NCBI GenBank assembly: GCA_038231255.1
Contig: JBBRLR010000003.1
Coordinates: 44,866-108,865 of the forward strand
Reading direction: 5' to 3'
Length of the DNA: 64,000 nt
Source of the DNA: JALYUS01 sp038231255
GTDB lineage: Bacteria; Chloroflexota; Chloroflexia; Thermomicrobiales; JALYUS01
How positions within the stretch are numbered: the stretch's first letter is position 1; every line of letters starts with the position of its first letter. This document shows, piece after piece, positions 1 through 7,879 of this stretch. A program made the position numbers and the translations under genes. The notes beneath the pieces were generated by a model. It worked only from the letters and a program-made list of their open reading frames with translations, had not been told where the DNA came from and ran no database searches.

Positions 1-173
1 CTCGCCGGGACGGTGACCGTATTGCCCGTGCGCAACTTTCCGCCGAGCGCTTCCCCTGCTGACGCGCCGACCGAGATCGCCGCGAGCAGGAGGAGCATGA
101 GCGCGATGCCGATGACACGGGCGGGGTGGATCCCGCGACGCGGATGCCTGAGAGAACGATGCATCATTGCCAT
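1..173 (-). CDS. Secreted protein, N-terminal part (runs off the window)
   Basis: Only the first 57 codons are present; the gene continues past base 1. The chosen ATG has a good GGAAAGG ribosome-binding sequence a few bases upstream. The product starts with a basic stretch (R-S-L-R-H-P-R-R), then a hydrophobic core (V-I-G-I-A-L-M-L-L-L-A-A-I) ending in A-S-A, a classical Sec signal peptide. The mature start (G-G-K-L-R-T-G-N-T-V-T-V-P-A) resembles the opening of secreted bactofilin/polymer-forming-like proteins, but too little is visible to name it. It lies downstream of the four-helix membrane gene at 296-832 and is probably co-transcribed with it. Confidence 0.6.
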   Translation of the reverse strand, partial: MAMMHRSLRHPRRGIHPARVIGIALMLLLLAAISVGASAGEALGGKLRTGNTVTVPA

Positions 174-295
174 GTTGCCATTCCTTTCCATGTACCGGGC
201 GTGATCACGCAAAATCTCGTCGCGTTGTGCCGGGTCGCTGGGGCGAGTCGAGAATCGGCTCAGGATGCCGAGAGTGCCATAGGGAAACTCCTTGC

Positions 296-832
296 TCACG
301 CCCGTGGCGGCGATGAGGCCGAGGACGGGGAAGTGCCTCTGCGTGCGCTGTCGTTCGGGTGCGGCAGCATGCCGCACCAGCCGCCGGGCGCCACCCGTAG
401 GGCCAATGCAACCATCGCCAGGCCGACGAGCAGGTACACCCCCTGCAGCCAACCCGTCGCGAAGTCGGTGAAGAGGTTGGTGGGCAGCAGCGTCATCTCG
501 CCGACGATCCAGCCGATCATGATCGCCCCCGCGATCAGCGCGAGGACCGGGCCGACGCTGGCCCGCCCAATCGTCGCCCCCATCGCCAGCAAAGCGCTTC
601 CGCCAACGACGAGGCCGAGGATGAGCGCCGGCACGGTGTAGTCGCCGAAGGGGGTGAACTGGAGCGAGCTGAGGGGCAGGCGGACCGGCCAGCTGGCGAG
701 CAGCATCGCCATACCGACCAGCGCCGTCACCCCCGCAAAGCCGTCGATCGCGATCAACGCCGTGCGGGAACGCGGTTGCTCCATGGCGCGCTTCTCATTG
801 CCGTCGTGTGCGGCGGTCGGTGCAAAAATCAT
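296..832 (-). CDS. Small integral membrane protein, four predicted helices
   Basis: 178 residues. The ATG at 832 is preceded by AAAGGA at 8 nt spacing, which decides the start over the longer reading frame. About 30 polar residues precede four hydrophobic segments: around the A-L-I-A-I-D-G-F-A-G region, the V-P-A-L-I-L-G-L-V-V-G region, the A-L-I-A-G-A-I-M-I-G-W region and a Y-L-L-V-G-L-A-M-V-A-L-A-L segment near the C-terminus. I recognise no catalytic motif and no named family. The direct-repeat operator at 968-985 lies 135 bp upstream, so the gene appears to belong to the regulon of this island, with the secreted protein at 1-173 downstream. Confidence 0.65.
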   Translation of the reverse strand: MIFAPTAAHDGNEKRAMEQPRSRTALIAIDGFAGVTALVGMAMLLASWPVRLPLSSLQFTPFGDYTVPALILGLVVGGSALLAMGATIGRASVGPVLALIAGAIMIGWIVGEMTLLPTNLFTDFATGWLQGVYLLVGLAMVALALRVAPGGWCGMLPHPNDSARRGTSPSSASSPPRA

Positions 833-967
833 CTCGGTGTTCCTTTCGCGGAAGGGCAGATGTTCCACCGGTCTGCACTGGTGGCGCATCTGCCCGCGTG
901 TATCCATCAGCATGTCAGCAGTATCGTCCGCGTCGTGTCTCAGGGGCGCCACAATTGACGCGTGTAT

Positions 968-985
968 GTGGCAAAACCGTGCCAA
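968..985 (-). promoter_or_regulatory. Direct-repeat operator, site 1
   Basis: Read on the minus strand this is TTGGCAC-GGTT-TTGCCAC: two 7-bp half-sites with a 4-bp spacer (11-bp period). It lies 135 bp upstream of the start codon at 832 and matches five other sites in the first 12.75 kb. The layout is that of OmpR/PhoB-family response regulator boxes. Confidence 0.6.
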
Positions 986-1087
986 GGCGGCGGATAGTCG
1001 CCCAACACCGAATGCCGCGAGAGTACGCACGGTGTGCGGGCGGACGTCGGGACGGTGACGTCGTCACTCCCTTATCATCGGGCGCGA

Positions 1088-2149
1088 TCACGCCGCCCGA
1101 TAGACGAGCCGACCGGGCCGCACGGCCGCGTCCCGGCGCTGTGTGCCGAGGGCGATACCGACCGCCGCGAGGAGGAGCAGGAACGCCCACCCAAAGGCGA
1201 GGTAGGCATCCGGCGCGAAGAGCAGAGTGAGCATCACTGCGGCGGCGATGTTGGCGAAGGGCGCCCACCAGCGCTTGCCGACGACCAGCGCGCCGATGGC
1301 CGTGATGCCGACGGCGAGGAAAGCGGCCAACGCCGCATCCATGTCGTGCGCGAACGCCAGCGCCGGGACGGACGCCGCAAGCGGCAGGAGCAGCCAGAGT
1401 CGCTTGCGCTTCTCCTGCGTGAGGAAGAGCGCGAGGAGGGCGATCCCGGCTGTCGCCCAGCCCAGGCGGGCGGGGAGGTCGAGGAGCGCGGGCGGCTTCG
1501 GGTGGCCCTCGGCGCGGGCCTTGATGCCCCGCAGCATCTGCCGCTGCATCACGAAGTGCGTCGGGTCCCACGTAAGCCGGGCGAGGAGATTATCGGAAGC
1601 GGCGCCGCGCTCGCGCATGAGGAGGCGGGCGGTGTGATCATCCACCGGTTGCAGCACATACGAGAGGAGGCCGCCCTCCATGACGATCGCTCGCTTGGGC
1701 TCGATCGCCGCGATGCGCTGCACGGTGCCCTCGCCCCCGATCCCACCGAGGTAGCCTGGGGAGGCCATCTTGAATCCGCCCCCCGGCGCGAGTGCCTGCC
1801 ATGCGGGATTGATGGCGTTCTGGTTGTGGATGTCCGCGCCGACCAGGTTCTCCAGCCAGTCGTAGCTGTAGAAGCCGGCGCGGTCCTGCCCGAGTTGGAC
1901 GACCCATGACCAGACCGCGCTCGCGGGGGCGTTGATGGTGATGGCCCGGGTGAACTGCATCCCGGGGTACGGGAACGTCTCGTCGCCCGGCACGGTCATC
2001 TGCCGCTCCTGCGCGGTGGCACCCCAGTTCATGATCCAGGGATGGAGGAAGGCGAGGTAAACGGCGAAGGTTGCCAGGAAGAGAGGCAGCATGATGCGGG
2101 GGCGCACTCCTTCGCGCAACACTCGCTGTGCCCAAAATCGGTCGATCAT
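1088..2149 (-). CDS. SRPBCC-superfamily membrane protein
   Basis: 353 residues. The ATG overlaps the stop of the upstream gene (ATGA), so the two are translationally coupled. One N-terminal membrane segment (about residues 18-36) is followed by a START/SRPBCC-type domain (about 55-225): I-T-I-N-A-P-A-S-A-V-W is the typical opening strand of polyketide cyclase-like folds. The C-terminal third (about 235-350) holds four or five hydrophobic helices. The substrate is unknown; such domains bind hydrophobic ligands in a deep cavity. With the 149-residue membrane protein upstream it forms a two-gene unit under operator site 2. Confidence 0.7.
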   Translation of the reverse strand: MIDRFWAQRVLREGVRPRIMLPLFLATFAVYLAFLHPWIMNWGATAQERQMTVPGDETFPYPGMQFTRAITINAPASAVWSWVVQLGQDRAGFYSYDWLENLVGADIHNQNAINPAWQALAPGGGFKMASPGYLGGIGGEGTVQRIAAIEPKRAIVMEGGLLSYVLQPVDDHTARLLMRERGAASDNLLARLTWDPTHFVMQRQMLRGIKARAEGHPKPPALLDLPARLGWATAGIALLALFLTQEKRKRLWLLLPLAASVPALAFAHDMDAALAAFLAVGITAIGALVVGKRWWAPFANIAAAVMLTLLFAPDAYLAFGWAFLLLLAAVGIALGTQRRDAAVRPGRLVYRAA

Positions 2150-2595
2150 TTCAATGCCTCCTCGTCGCGAGCGTCGCGGTTCGCATTCAGGCGGTGCCAG
2201 AGCATGGCGAGCAAGCCGACACTCATGAGCGCGGAGGAGACGGCGGGGATGCGTCGCGCGAACCGCTGCGGCAGGAAGATGTCCCCCACCGTGCCGTTCA
2301 CCGCCCCCAACCCCTCCGCCACCTTCGTGAGCGGACAGCGGCCGCCGTTGCTCGCGAAGACGATTCCCTCGCCGAGCACTGCGGCGACCGCCATGCCGGT
2401 CTTGCGCGACACCCGGTTGGTCAGCCCGCTGTAGAGGGTGTAGAGCACCGCCCATGACATCGAGAAGAAGATGAGCGTGTGCACCGTCTTGACGGCGAAC
2501 AGCGCGATCGGCCGACCCGTCCCGGTCATTGCGGCGGCGTCATCGCGCTCGCCGGGGATCGTGCTTGTTGCTGAGAGCTTTCTATCGATGGTCAC
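2146..2595 (-). CDS. Small membrane protein of unknown function
   Basis: 149 residues starting at GTG, chosen because GAGGAG lies 6 nt upstream; longer versions would run into the operator. Two membrane segments are visible (about 37-60 and 118-135). Between them is a conserved-looking segment with G-E-G-I-V-F-A-S-N-G-G-R-C-P-L-T-K and D-I-F-L-P, similar to small uncharacterised membrane proteins of Actinobacteria and Chloroflexota. The stop overlaps the start of the SRPBCC gene. Operator site 2 is 88 bp upstream. No enzymatic role can be assigned. Confidence 0.6.
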   Translation of the reverse strand: MTIDRKLSATSTIPGERDDAAAMTGTGRPIALFAVKTVHTLIFFSMSWAVLYTLYSGLTNRVSRKTGMAVAAVLGEGIVFASNGGRCPLTKVAEGLGAVNGTVGDIFLPQRFARRIPAVSSALMSVGLLAMLWHRLNANRDARDEEALK

Positions 2596-2683
2596 CGCGC
2601 ACTCCTCGCTCACCGACGGTATCCTCGCCCCCGCAAACATACCGCCCGACGCATCGCAGAAATGCAACGACGGGAGCGCGGGA

Positions 2684-2701
2684 GTGGCAAAAGCGTGGCA
2701 A
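2684..2701 (-). promoter_or_regulatory. Direct-repeat operator, site 2
   Basis: On the minus strand TTGCCAC-GCTT-TTGCCAC, with two identical half-sites. This is the most perfect copy in the window. It lies 88 bp upstream of the GTG start at 2595. Confidence 0.65.
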
Positions 2702-2770
2702 GATGCGGCGGGCCTCATCAGCGAAGGGGGCAATGAGGACGAATGGCGCACTCAGCTGCTCTCCACCGCC

Positions 2771-3742
2771 TCATGCATGACCGTGCGCGGGGATGGCTTG
2801 CACCATCGCGGCGGTGCGGTACCACGCCACCGTCTCCCGGATCGCTGCCTCAAGTGCCGTCGCCTGCATTCCGAAGGCTCGGGTGAACGCGCCATCGTCC
2901 ACCACGAACGGCGCCGCGAACTGGTAGCGCGTCTCGCCCAACTCGCGCACGACCGGATTGAACAGGCCCACCACGCGGAGCACGAATGCGGGCATTACTT
3001 GGAGGCGAGAGGGTTGCCCCGCCTCCGCACCGATCGCCGCGATGAAGGCCCGCGTCGTAATGGTCTCCGGGCTCGGCAGGTGCCACGCCCGCCCATCCGC
3101 GTCGCCCCGCTCGCCGAGTATGGCGAGCCCCCTGCCGATGTCCGGCATGTAGGTGTAGGTGTGGGGCAGATCGGGATCGCCGGTCACCTGCGCCGCCTTG
3201 CCCGCGAGGACCTTCGGGAAGATGCGGTCCCCCATCGCAGAGGTCAGCACGCGCGGCCCGAAGAAGTCCGACGCCCGCCCGATCGCCACCCGCACGTCGC
3301 CGCGCTGGTGCGCTTCCAGGAGTTCCGCCGCCATCGCGGCGCGGACGCGCCCCTTACGCCCCGTGGCTGCATAGGGCAGGTCCTCAGTCAGCAATGCGCC
3401 GCCCGTCGGGCCATACATGTAGAGGTTCTCCAGCACAACGAGCTTTGCCCCCACTCGCATCGCGCCCGCCAGGACGCCCCGTTGGAGCGGCGGGAGGAGC
3501 TCCGGCCACTTGTCGTACGGCGCGTTGAGACAGCTGTAGATGACCGTCGCACCCGCCGCGAGTTGGGTGGTGACGGAGGGGTCGGTGGCGTCTCCCCGGC
3601 ATACCTCGACACCAGCGAGCACGGACGCTTTCCCGCTGCGATTGACGACCCGGACGCGCCTGCCCCGCGCGACCAGTACGTCCGCTACTGCGAGACCTGC
3701 CTGCCCCGCGCCGAACACGACGTGCAGTTCGCGCTCGCTCAT
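2771..3742 (-). CDS. NAD-dependent epimerase/dehydratase (extended SDR)
   Basis: 323 residues. The N-terminus carries a Rossmann nucleotide-binding motif (V-V-F-G-A-G-Q-A-G, residues 8-16). The strand/helix order is that of extended short-chain dehydrogenases, with V-V-L-E-N-L-Y-M-Y-G-P in the position of the active-site Tyr strand; the classical Y-x-x-x-K is not obvious, so this may be an atypical member (NmrA-like or NAD-binding only). The gene is third in the minus-strand run nitroreductase, DUF4342, SDR, with gaps of 77 and 112 bp, so it may be transcribed from the promoter at operator site 3. Confidence 0.75.
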   Translation of the reverse strand: MSERELHVVFGAGQAGLAVADVLVARGRRVRVVNRSGKASVLAGVEVCRGDATDPSVTTQLAAGATVIYSCLNAPYDKWPELLPPLQRGVLAGAMRVGAKLVVLENLYMYGPTGGALLTEDLPYAATGRKGRVRAAMAAELLEAHQRGDVRVAIGRASDFFGPRVLTSAMGDRIFPKVLAGKAAQVTGDPDLPHTYTYMPDIGRGLAILGERGDADGRAWHLPSPETITTRAFIAAIGAEAGQPSRLQVMPAFVLRVVGLFNPVVRELGETRYQFAAPFVVDDGAFTRAFGMQATALEAAIRETVAWYRTAAMVQAIPAHGHA

Positions 3743-3854
3743 CGCATACCCCCCGCGTTGCGGATCGTTAGGAGTCGTGTCATGGTCACCGATGCCTCCC
3801 TTTCACGGTGCGGCCCCATGGGGTCGCCGTTCCTCCGACCGTCGTGGGGGGATG

Positions 3855-4166
3855 CTACGACGCGTTTGTCTCGTCGGTCGAGGTGCGCGCCGCCCCGGTC
3901 TGCTGCTGCGTATCCGCGTTCGGCTCGTCATGGACGACCTCGATCGTGCAGTCCGAGACCAGGGCCGCCAGCGCACCGACCGCCGCCGCCCACGGTGCGA
4001 AGAGCGCGCCCACCACGCCGATGGTGAGGGGAATGTCCGCGACAACCCGCTCGCCCTGGCGGATGACGATCCGCCGGACATTCCCTTCTTCGATGAGAGC
4101 CTTCACCTGGTTCGCGAGATCGTGCGCCTGGACCGTGAACGGCTGCTTCCGCGCTTGCTCGGACAT
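3855..4166 (-). CDS. DUF4342 protein
   Basis: 103 residues. Start ATG preceded by AAAGGAG at 7 nt. The motif G-N-V-R-R-I-V-I-R followed by I-P-L-T-I-G-V-V-G-A-L and a hydrophobic A-A-A-V-G-A-L-A-A-L stretch is characteristic of DUF4342, a small family of unknown function with one membrane-associated hydrophobic segment. The N-terminal 35 residues form a helix (V-K-A-L-I-E-E-G) and the C-terminal 20 are polar and low-complexity. It lies 77 bp downstream of the nitroreductase and probably shares its transcript. Confidence 0.75.
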   Translation of the reverse strand: MSEQARKQPFTVQAHDLANQVKALIEEGNVRRIVIRQGERVVADIPLTIGVVGALFAPWAAAVGALAALVSDCTIEVVHDEPNADTQQQTGAARTSTDETNAS

Positions 4167-4243
4167 TTGGGGTCTCCTTTCGGGTCATTCAGCGATCCTC
4201 AGTCGTACTGCCATGGGACATTCCTTGTGTCTGCACGAAGGCA

Positions 4244-5479
4244 TCATGCGCGCAGCACCTCCTCGGCGAGGCGGCGGGGGCTCAGGTGCGCGATCATCGT
4301 CGGATAGCCGATTCGGAATGTCATCACCGCCTGCCCGCTCGGCTCGGGAAGCAATCCCGCCAGGGCGCGCGTGAAGATCGGGTCGCTGCCGGTTGCCTGC
4401 TCGCGATCGACCCGTTCGGGGACTTGGCAGAGCGGTTGCATCGCCAGCCCCTGTGTCGTCGCGTATAGGTGCAGCCGTTGCCACAGTTGCCCCGCCGCGA
4501 GCCGCTGCGTGTTGTCGTCGTGACCGCGCGTCACCAGCAGGCCGAAGGCGGCGGCGGTGCCCACCTGCCGGCTGCGCATCCCGTCCAGCCACGCCGTGTC
4601 GTAGGCGGCGAGCGATTGTGCCGGGAGGATTTTCCCCAGCGCCCGGGTCACGTCGGGCAGGCCGGCGGGGTCGAGTGTGATGCCGTCCTTGTGTTGCTGG
4701 ATCGCGTGCCAGTCCGAGCGCCACCAGGCGAAATCGTCGTGTGCCTGCGCGGGGTCCGCGATGATCGCCTCCGTCGCCCGGAGCGTGAGAGTGGCGAACG
4801 GTTGCATCTGCGCGGCGGTCGTCAGCCAGACAAGCCTGACATACGGGTCGGTGGCGAGGCCCGCCATCGCCGCGAGGACGCGCGCATCCACCGGTTGCTT
4901 GGTGTCGTACGCCCCCCGATTGGTGTGCCGGTGCGGGATCGCGGCATAGAGCGGCGATGCGACGACCGCAGCCGGGGTGAGATCGACGCGCGCGACGTGT
5001 GCGGCATCGCCCGGTGTCGGGAGCAGTGTGACGGTCGGGGTGAAACCGCTCGCTTGTGCCGCGAGGGTGAGGTTTTCGAGGGCGCAACCGAGCGAGATGT
5101 ACATCTCGCGGCGGAGGGGATCAATCGCGCCGATGTTGCGCGACGGATCGGCGAACAGGTCGATGCGATTCGTGCCGAGCGCAAAGAGCCAGGGCTGGGT
5201 GTCGTGGGCGTTGGCGGCGAGGATGGCGGAGCGGACCAGCGGGAGCAGGGGCGCACCCGCCTGCGTGTCCCATTCACCCCACGCGGTATACGCGGCGCCC
5301 GCGTCGGTGGAAAAGACGCCCTGGTCAGCGGCACGCCAGGTCGTGCCAGTTCCGGCGACGATGAAGGCAACCCCCGCTCCGATCCCCGCACGCTTGAGGA
5401 ACATTCGGCGGCTCACCTGTCGCTGGTCTGCCTCACGCGGGGGTGACACCATCTGAGGTGATTCACGCATCGTTTGCAT
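4244..5479 (-). CDS. Acg-type nitroreductase-family protein with Tat leader
   Basis: 411 residues; ATG with AAAGGA 6 nt upstream. The leader has S-R-R-M-F-L-K (residues 24-30) followed by a hydrophobic stretch (G-I-G-A-G-V-A-F-I-V-A), a twin-arginine signal, so the protein is probably exported folded with its flavin. The body has A-A-N-A-H-D-T-Q-P-W near residue 90 and R-H-T-N-R-G-A-Y near 190, typical of the Acg/Rv2032-like branch of the nitroreductase fold (two fused half-domains). In mycobacteria Acg proteins belong to the dormancy regulon and may sequester FMN; that role here is inference. It leads a three-gene unit under operator site 3. Confidence 0.8.
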   Translation of the reverse strand: MQTMRESPQMVSPPREADQRQVSRRMFLKRAGIGAGVAFIVAGTGTTWRAADQGVFSTDAGAAYTAWGEWDTQAGAPLLPLVRSAILAANAHDTQPWLFALGTNRIDLFADPSRNIGAIDPLRREMYISLGCALENLTLAAQASGFTPTVTLLPTPGDAAHVARVDLTPAAVVASPLYAAIPHRHTNRGAYDTKQPVDARVLAAMAGLATDPYVRLVWLTTAAQMQPFATLTLRATEAIIADPAQAHDDFAWWRSDWHAIQQHKDGITLDPAGLPDVTRALGKILPAQSLAAYDTAWLDGMRSRQVGTAAAFGLLVTRGHDDNTQRLAAGQLWQRLHLYATTQGLAMQPLCQVPERVDREQATGSDPIFTRALAGLLPEPSGQAVMTFRIGYPTMIAHLSPRRLAEEVLRA

Positions 5480-5587
5480 GGCAAGTCCTTTCTATGGATA
5501 GCGGTGAGATCATGTGCGACTCACATATCTGTAGAAAGGAGGATAGCTGTTCCGGTGTGAAAAGCGCGTCGCACTGATGGCATCGCT

Positions 5588-5605
5588 ATGCCAAAACCGT
5601 CACAG
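5588..5605 (-). promoter_or_regulatory. Direct-repeat operator, site 3
   Basis: On the minus strand CTGTGAC-GGTT-TTGGCAT. The spacer and period match the other sites and the half-sites are slightly diverged. It lies 108 bp upstream of the nitroreductase ATG. Confidence 0.55.
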
Positions 5606-5623
5606 TTACAGAATTGGGGCGGT

Positions 5624-5830
5624 CTAATCGGGCACGGGCCACAGTTCTTCGACCACTCGGCGATGGCGGATTCGCCCCGCGCGCAGCGGATCGCGGCAGC
5701 CTTGCACACAGCGGAACCCAACCCGGCGGCGACCACGGCCGCTACGGCGCGACCGGCGCATCGGCGCCGTAGCGGACCAAGTGCATCTCGCAGTCGGCGA
5801 GCGAAGCGGGGGTGAGGTCCTGTTCGTCAC
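5624..5830 (-). CDS. Short reading frame of doubtful status
   Basis: 68 codons from a GTG that overlaps the preceding stop (GTGA) and has a strong AAAGGAGGAGG ribosome-binding sequence. The product is Arg-rich and resembles no family. Another minus frame over the first third gives a more protein-like segment (D-L-T-P-A-S-L-A-D-C-E-M-H-L-V-R-Y-G) before a stop, so this may be a frameshifted remnant. It follows the interrupted small membrane gene at 5827-6045. Low confidence that it makes a functional protein. Confidence 0.25.
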   Translation of the reverse strand: MTNRTSPPLRSPTARCTWSATAPMRRSRRSGRGRRRVGFRCVQGCRDPLRAGRIRHRRVVEELWPVPD

Positions 5831-6045
5831 GGCCCCCTCCTCCTTTCTGCTGGTTCCGGTGCGCGCTGGTCAACCTGACCCACCGTCGGGAGATGCGGTC
5901 TGGCTGGCGGCGGCGCGGCAGGTTGCCGCTGCCGTGGGCGGGTGAAGAGCAGATAACCCCACGGAAGTGCCACGGCCGCCAAGCCCGCGAGCTAGAGGAT
6001 CAAGCGGACGCGGCGGGAAGGGATATCCGATGGCACTGCATTCAC
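5827..6045 (-). pseudogene. Small single-pass membrane protein gene interrupted by TAG
   Basis: A GTG start overlaps the stop of the methyltransferase gene (GTGA), with AAGGAG correctly spaced upstream. The frame reads V-N-A-V-P-S-D-I-P-S-R-R-V-R-L-I-L, then TAG, then continues in frame L-A-G-L-A-A-V-A-L-P-W-G-Y-L-L-F and a Pro-rich tail to TGA at 5827, 73 codons in all. The stop falls inside the only membrane helix. TAG ends other genes in this window (for example 21726 and 55057), so recoding is unlikely and loss of function is the simpler reading. Confidence 0.5.
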
Positions 6046-6830
6046 GACAATCTCCTTGTTGCCTCATGCGCATGGCGCACGTCGGCTGTATCAGTACCGA
6101 GCGTTTCTCCCGTTGGTGGCCATAGGGGGTATCCTGCGCCCGTCATCGGCGTTGGGAGGATGCCGGGACCGACCGCGCAGCATTTTCGCAGTATCACAAA
6201 CGTGGTCAGTCCGGCGTGACTGCGCAGGCGAATGGACCGGTCGCAATCGTGCCACGGCGTCTGCTCGGGCGGGAGGAAGTTGCCGCCGAACCGATGCTCG
6301 ACTGTCGCGCGGAGCAGCGCGGTCCCCGCACGCGAGACCCACCCAGCGGGCAAGGAGCAGAAGGTGTAGAGCACATAGCCGTCATCGGTGAGGACGCGCA
6401 GATATTCCGATACTGCTTTGAGCGGATCGGGCACCGTCTCGATCACCCAACTGCTGACGACGAGATCGAAGGAGCGATCGGAGAAGGGTAGATCGAGGAC
6501 ACTCGCCTGGACACGCGCCGCTGGGATGTCTGTGGTGTGAGCAAGCATCGCGGACGAGAGATCGAGGAGCGTCAGCCGTGTCGAAGGGTTTCGTGTATGG
6601 ATGCGGCGGCCGAGCGTCCCCGTGCCGCAACCCGCATCCAATACGCGCAGGCCAGGCGCGAGGATTGCTTGGAGTTCTTCGAGCATCGGGCGTTCGACGG
6701 CATTACCGGCGAGTGTGATCCACAGTGCGCGGAACTGTTCATACCGATTGGCAATCCGGTCGTACAGCCCCTCGATATCGGGGGGTGTCGGTGTGAGGAG
6801 CAGGTCGATGTCTTCAAGTACCGTGTGCAT
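6042..6830 (-). CDS. Class I SAM-dependent methyltransferase
   Basis: 262 residues. ATG preceded by GAGGAGGGGGC. Motif I is L-D-A-G-C-G-T-G (about residues 63-70), the acidic end of strand 2 is L-T-L-L-D-L-S, and motif IV-like is F-D-L-V-V-S-S-W-V-I-E: a complete Rossmann-type methyltransferase core of the UbiE/Methyltransf_11 type. The substrate cannot be read from the sequence. The gene lies 133 bp downstream of the PepSY gene and may be read from the same promoter; its stop overlaps the GTG of the interrupted membrane gene. Confidence 0.8.
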   Translation of the reverse strand: MHTVLEDIDLLLTPTPPDIEGLYDRIANRYEQFRALWITLAGNAVERPMLEELQAILAPGLRVLDAGCGTGTLGRRIHTRNPSTRLTLLDLSSAMLAHTTDIPAARVQASVLDLPFSDRSFDLVVSSWVIETVPDPLKAVSEYLRVLTDDGYVLYTFCSLPAGWVSRAGTALLRATVEHRFGGNFLPPEQTPWHDCDRSIRLRSHAGLTTFVILRKCCAVGPGILPTPMTGAGYPLWPPTGETLGTDTADVRHAHEATRRLS

Positions 6831-6962
6831 GCCCCCTCCTCATCTCTCCGATCGCACCCTGTCAGAGTTGCGTGACGAGTTGGCGATGACTGCGACCGCG
6901 CAGAAACCTGCCCATCCTGCACTCATCCCGCCGTCGTCCATCGTCATGACATTCCTTGCCGG

Positions 6963-7697
6963 TCACGCTCCGGCTTCCTTCATCTGGATGAAGTCTCCGT
7001 GCCAGTTGTGGTACCAGACCTGGCCGGTGTAGCCGTTCACCGAGAGCATCCCCGTCACCGTGCCGGCCTTCATAATGTGCAGGGTGTAGTAGCCGTAAAA
7101 TGTATCCGGCGCCTCGGTCGTTGCACCGGACTGGTTTTGCGCCAGCCACTGCGCGGCATCCTGCGTGGCCTGATCCGGCGTCACGGTCATCGGCTGCGGG
7201 TTGTATTGCGCGCGCATCATCCCGTACTTGGTGTTCCACATCATGTTTGGGCCGTATTCTGGGAAGACGGTGCCGGTGTTCCGGTCAATCAGCACCTCGA
7301 AGGCTTTCGTGTTGGTGTTTTTCTCCTTGACGATGGCGTAGAAGTTGTCCTGGAATCCCATCATCTCATCAACGGCCAGATTCGCGTTGCCGTAGCGATC
7401 GAGGTAGGTCTGCACCGCCTGCTGCGCCTGGTCGATCGTGACGGGTTGTCCGGCGGCGCTGGGGCCGCCGGAACCGTTCATCATCCCGCTCGGGCCGCCC
7501 TGCATCGTGCCACCGGGCATCGCCCCGGGGTACCCGGAGCCGTTCTGCCCGCCGCCTTGCATCATCCCGCTCGGCCCCTGCCCCCCTCGGCTCGTGAGGC
7601 CATTGAAGCCTCCAGCCATGACCAATCCGGTCGTGCCAATCGCCAGAGTGACGACGAGCACGCCGGCAGCGACCCACCCCCATGTCTGTTTCTTCAT
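6963..7697 (-). CDS. Exported PepSY-like protein with Gly/Met-rich linker
   Basis: 244 residues; ATG with GAGGAG upstream. A signal peptide or anchor (residues 1-28, ending A-G-G) is followed by a Gly/Met/Gln-rich low-complexity region (about 30-82) with repeated G-G-x-M-M-x-G units, which could bind metal such as copper (inference). The C-terminal part contains PepSY-like repeats: V-T-I-D-Q-A-Q-Q-A-V-Q-T-Y-L, later V-T-P-D-Q-A-T-Q-D-A-A-Q-W-L, and a final strand pair with G-Q-V-W-Y-H-N-W-H. PepSY domains often inhibit peptidases or sense ligands outside the cell. Operator site 4 lies 107 bp upstream. Confidence 0.7.
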   Translation of the reverse strand: MKKQTWGWVAAGVLVVTLAIGTTGLVMAGGFNGLTSRGGQGPSGMMQGGGQNGSGYPGAMPGGTMQGGPSGMMNGSGGPSAAGQPVTIDQAQQAVQTYLDRYGNANLAVDEMMGFQDNFYAIVKEKNTNTKAFEVLIDRNTGTVFPEYGPNMMWNTKYGMMRAQYNPQPMTVTPDQATQDAAQWLAQNQSGATTEAPDTFYGYYTLHIMKAGTVTGMLSVNGYTGQVWYHNWHGDFIQMKEAGA

Positions 7698-7804
7698 CGT
7701 TCATCTCCTCGTTGTGTATGGACCGCGATGTTCACGATCACCAAGCGTCGGTTCTCAGGGTAGTGCGATGCCCGTACGGGGTACGTGACAAATTGCACAC
7801 GCCC

Positions 7805-7822
7805 GTGGCAAAAGCGTGACAA
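7805..7822 (-). promoter_or_regulatory. Direct-repeat operator, site 4
   Basis: On the minus strand TTGTCAC-GCTT-TTGCCAC, differing from site 2 by one base. It lies 107 bp upstream of the PepSY gene ATG. Confidence 0.65.
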
Positions 7823-7879
7823 GATGGCGGATGGCCATCGAACGCCTGTCACGATGGGTATGACGAGGATTGGACGCCG

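Noticed and set aside
5992..5994. In-frame TAG codons (5992 and 10324) as pyrrolysine or recoded stops
   Set aside because: TAG is used as a normal terminator by several intact genes here (for example at 21726, 34603 and 55057), and no family with functional pyrrolysine is involved.
6845..6875. Another operator copy (CGTCACGCAACTCTGACAG on the minus strand)
   Set aside because: The half-sites are 13 bp apart rather than 11 and the spacer does not match; it probably arises by chance.
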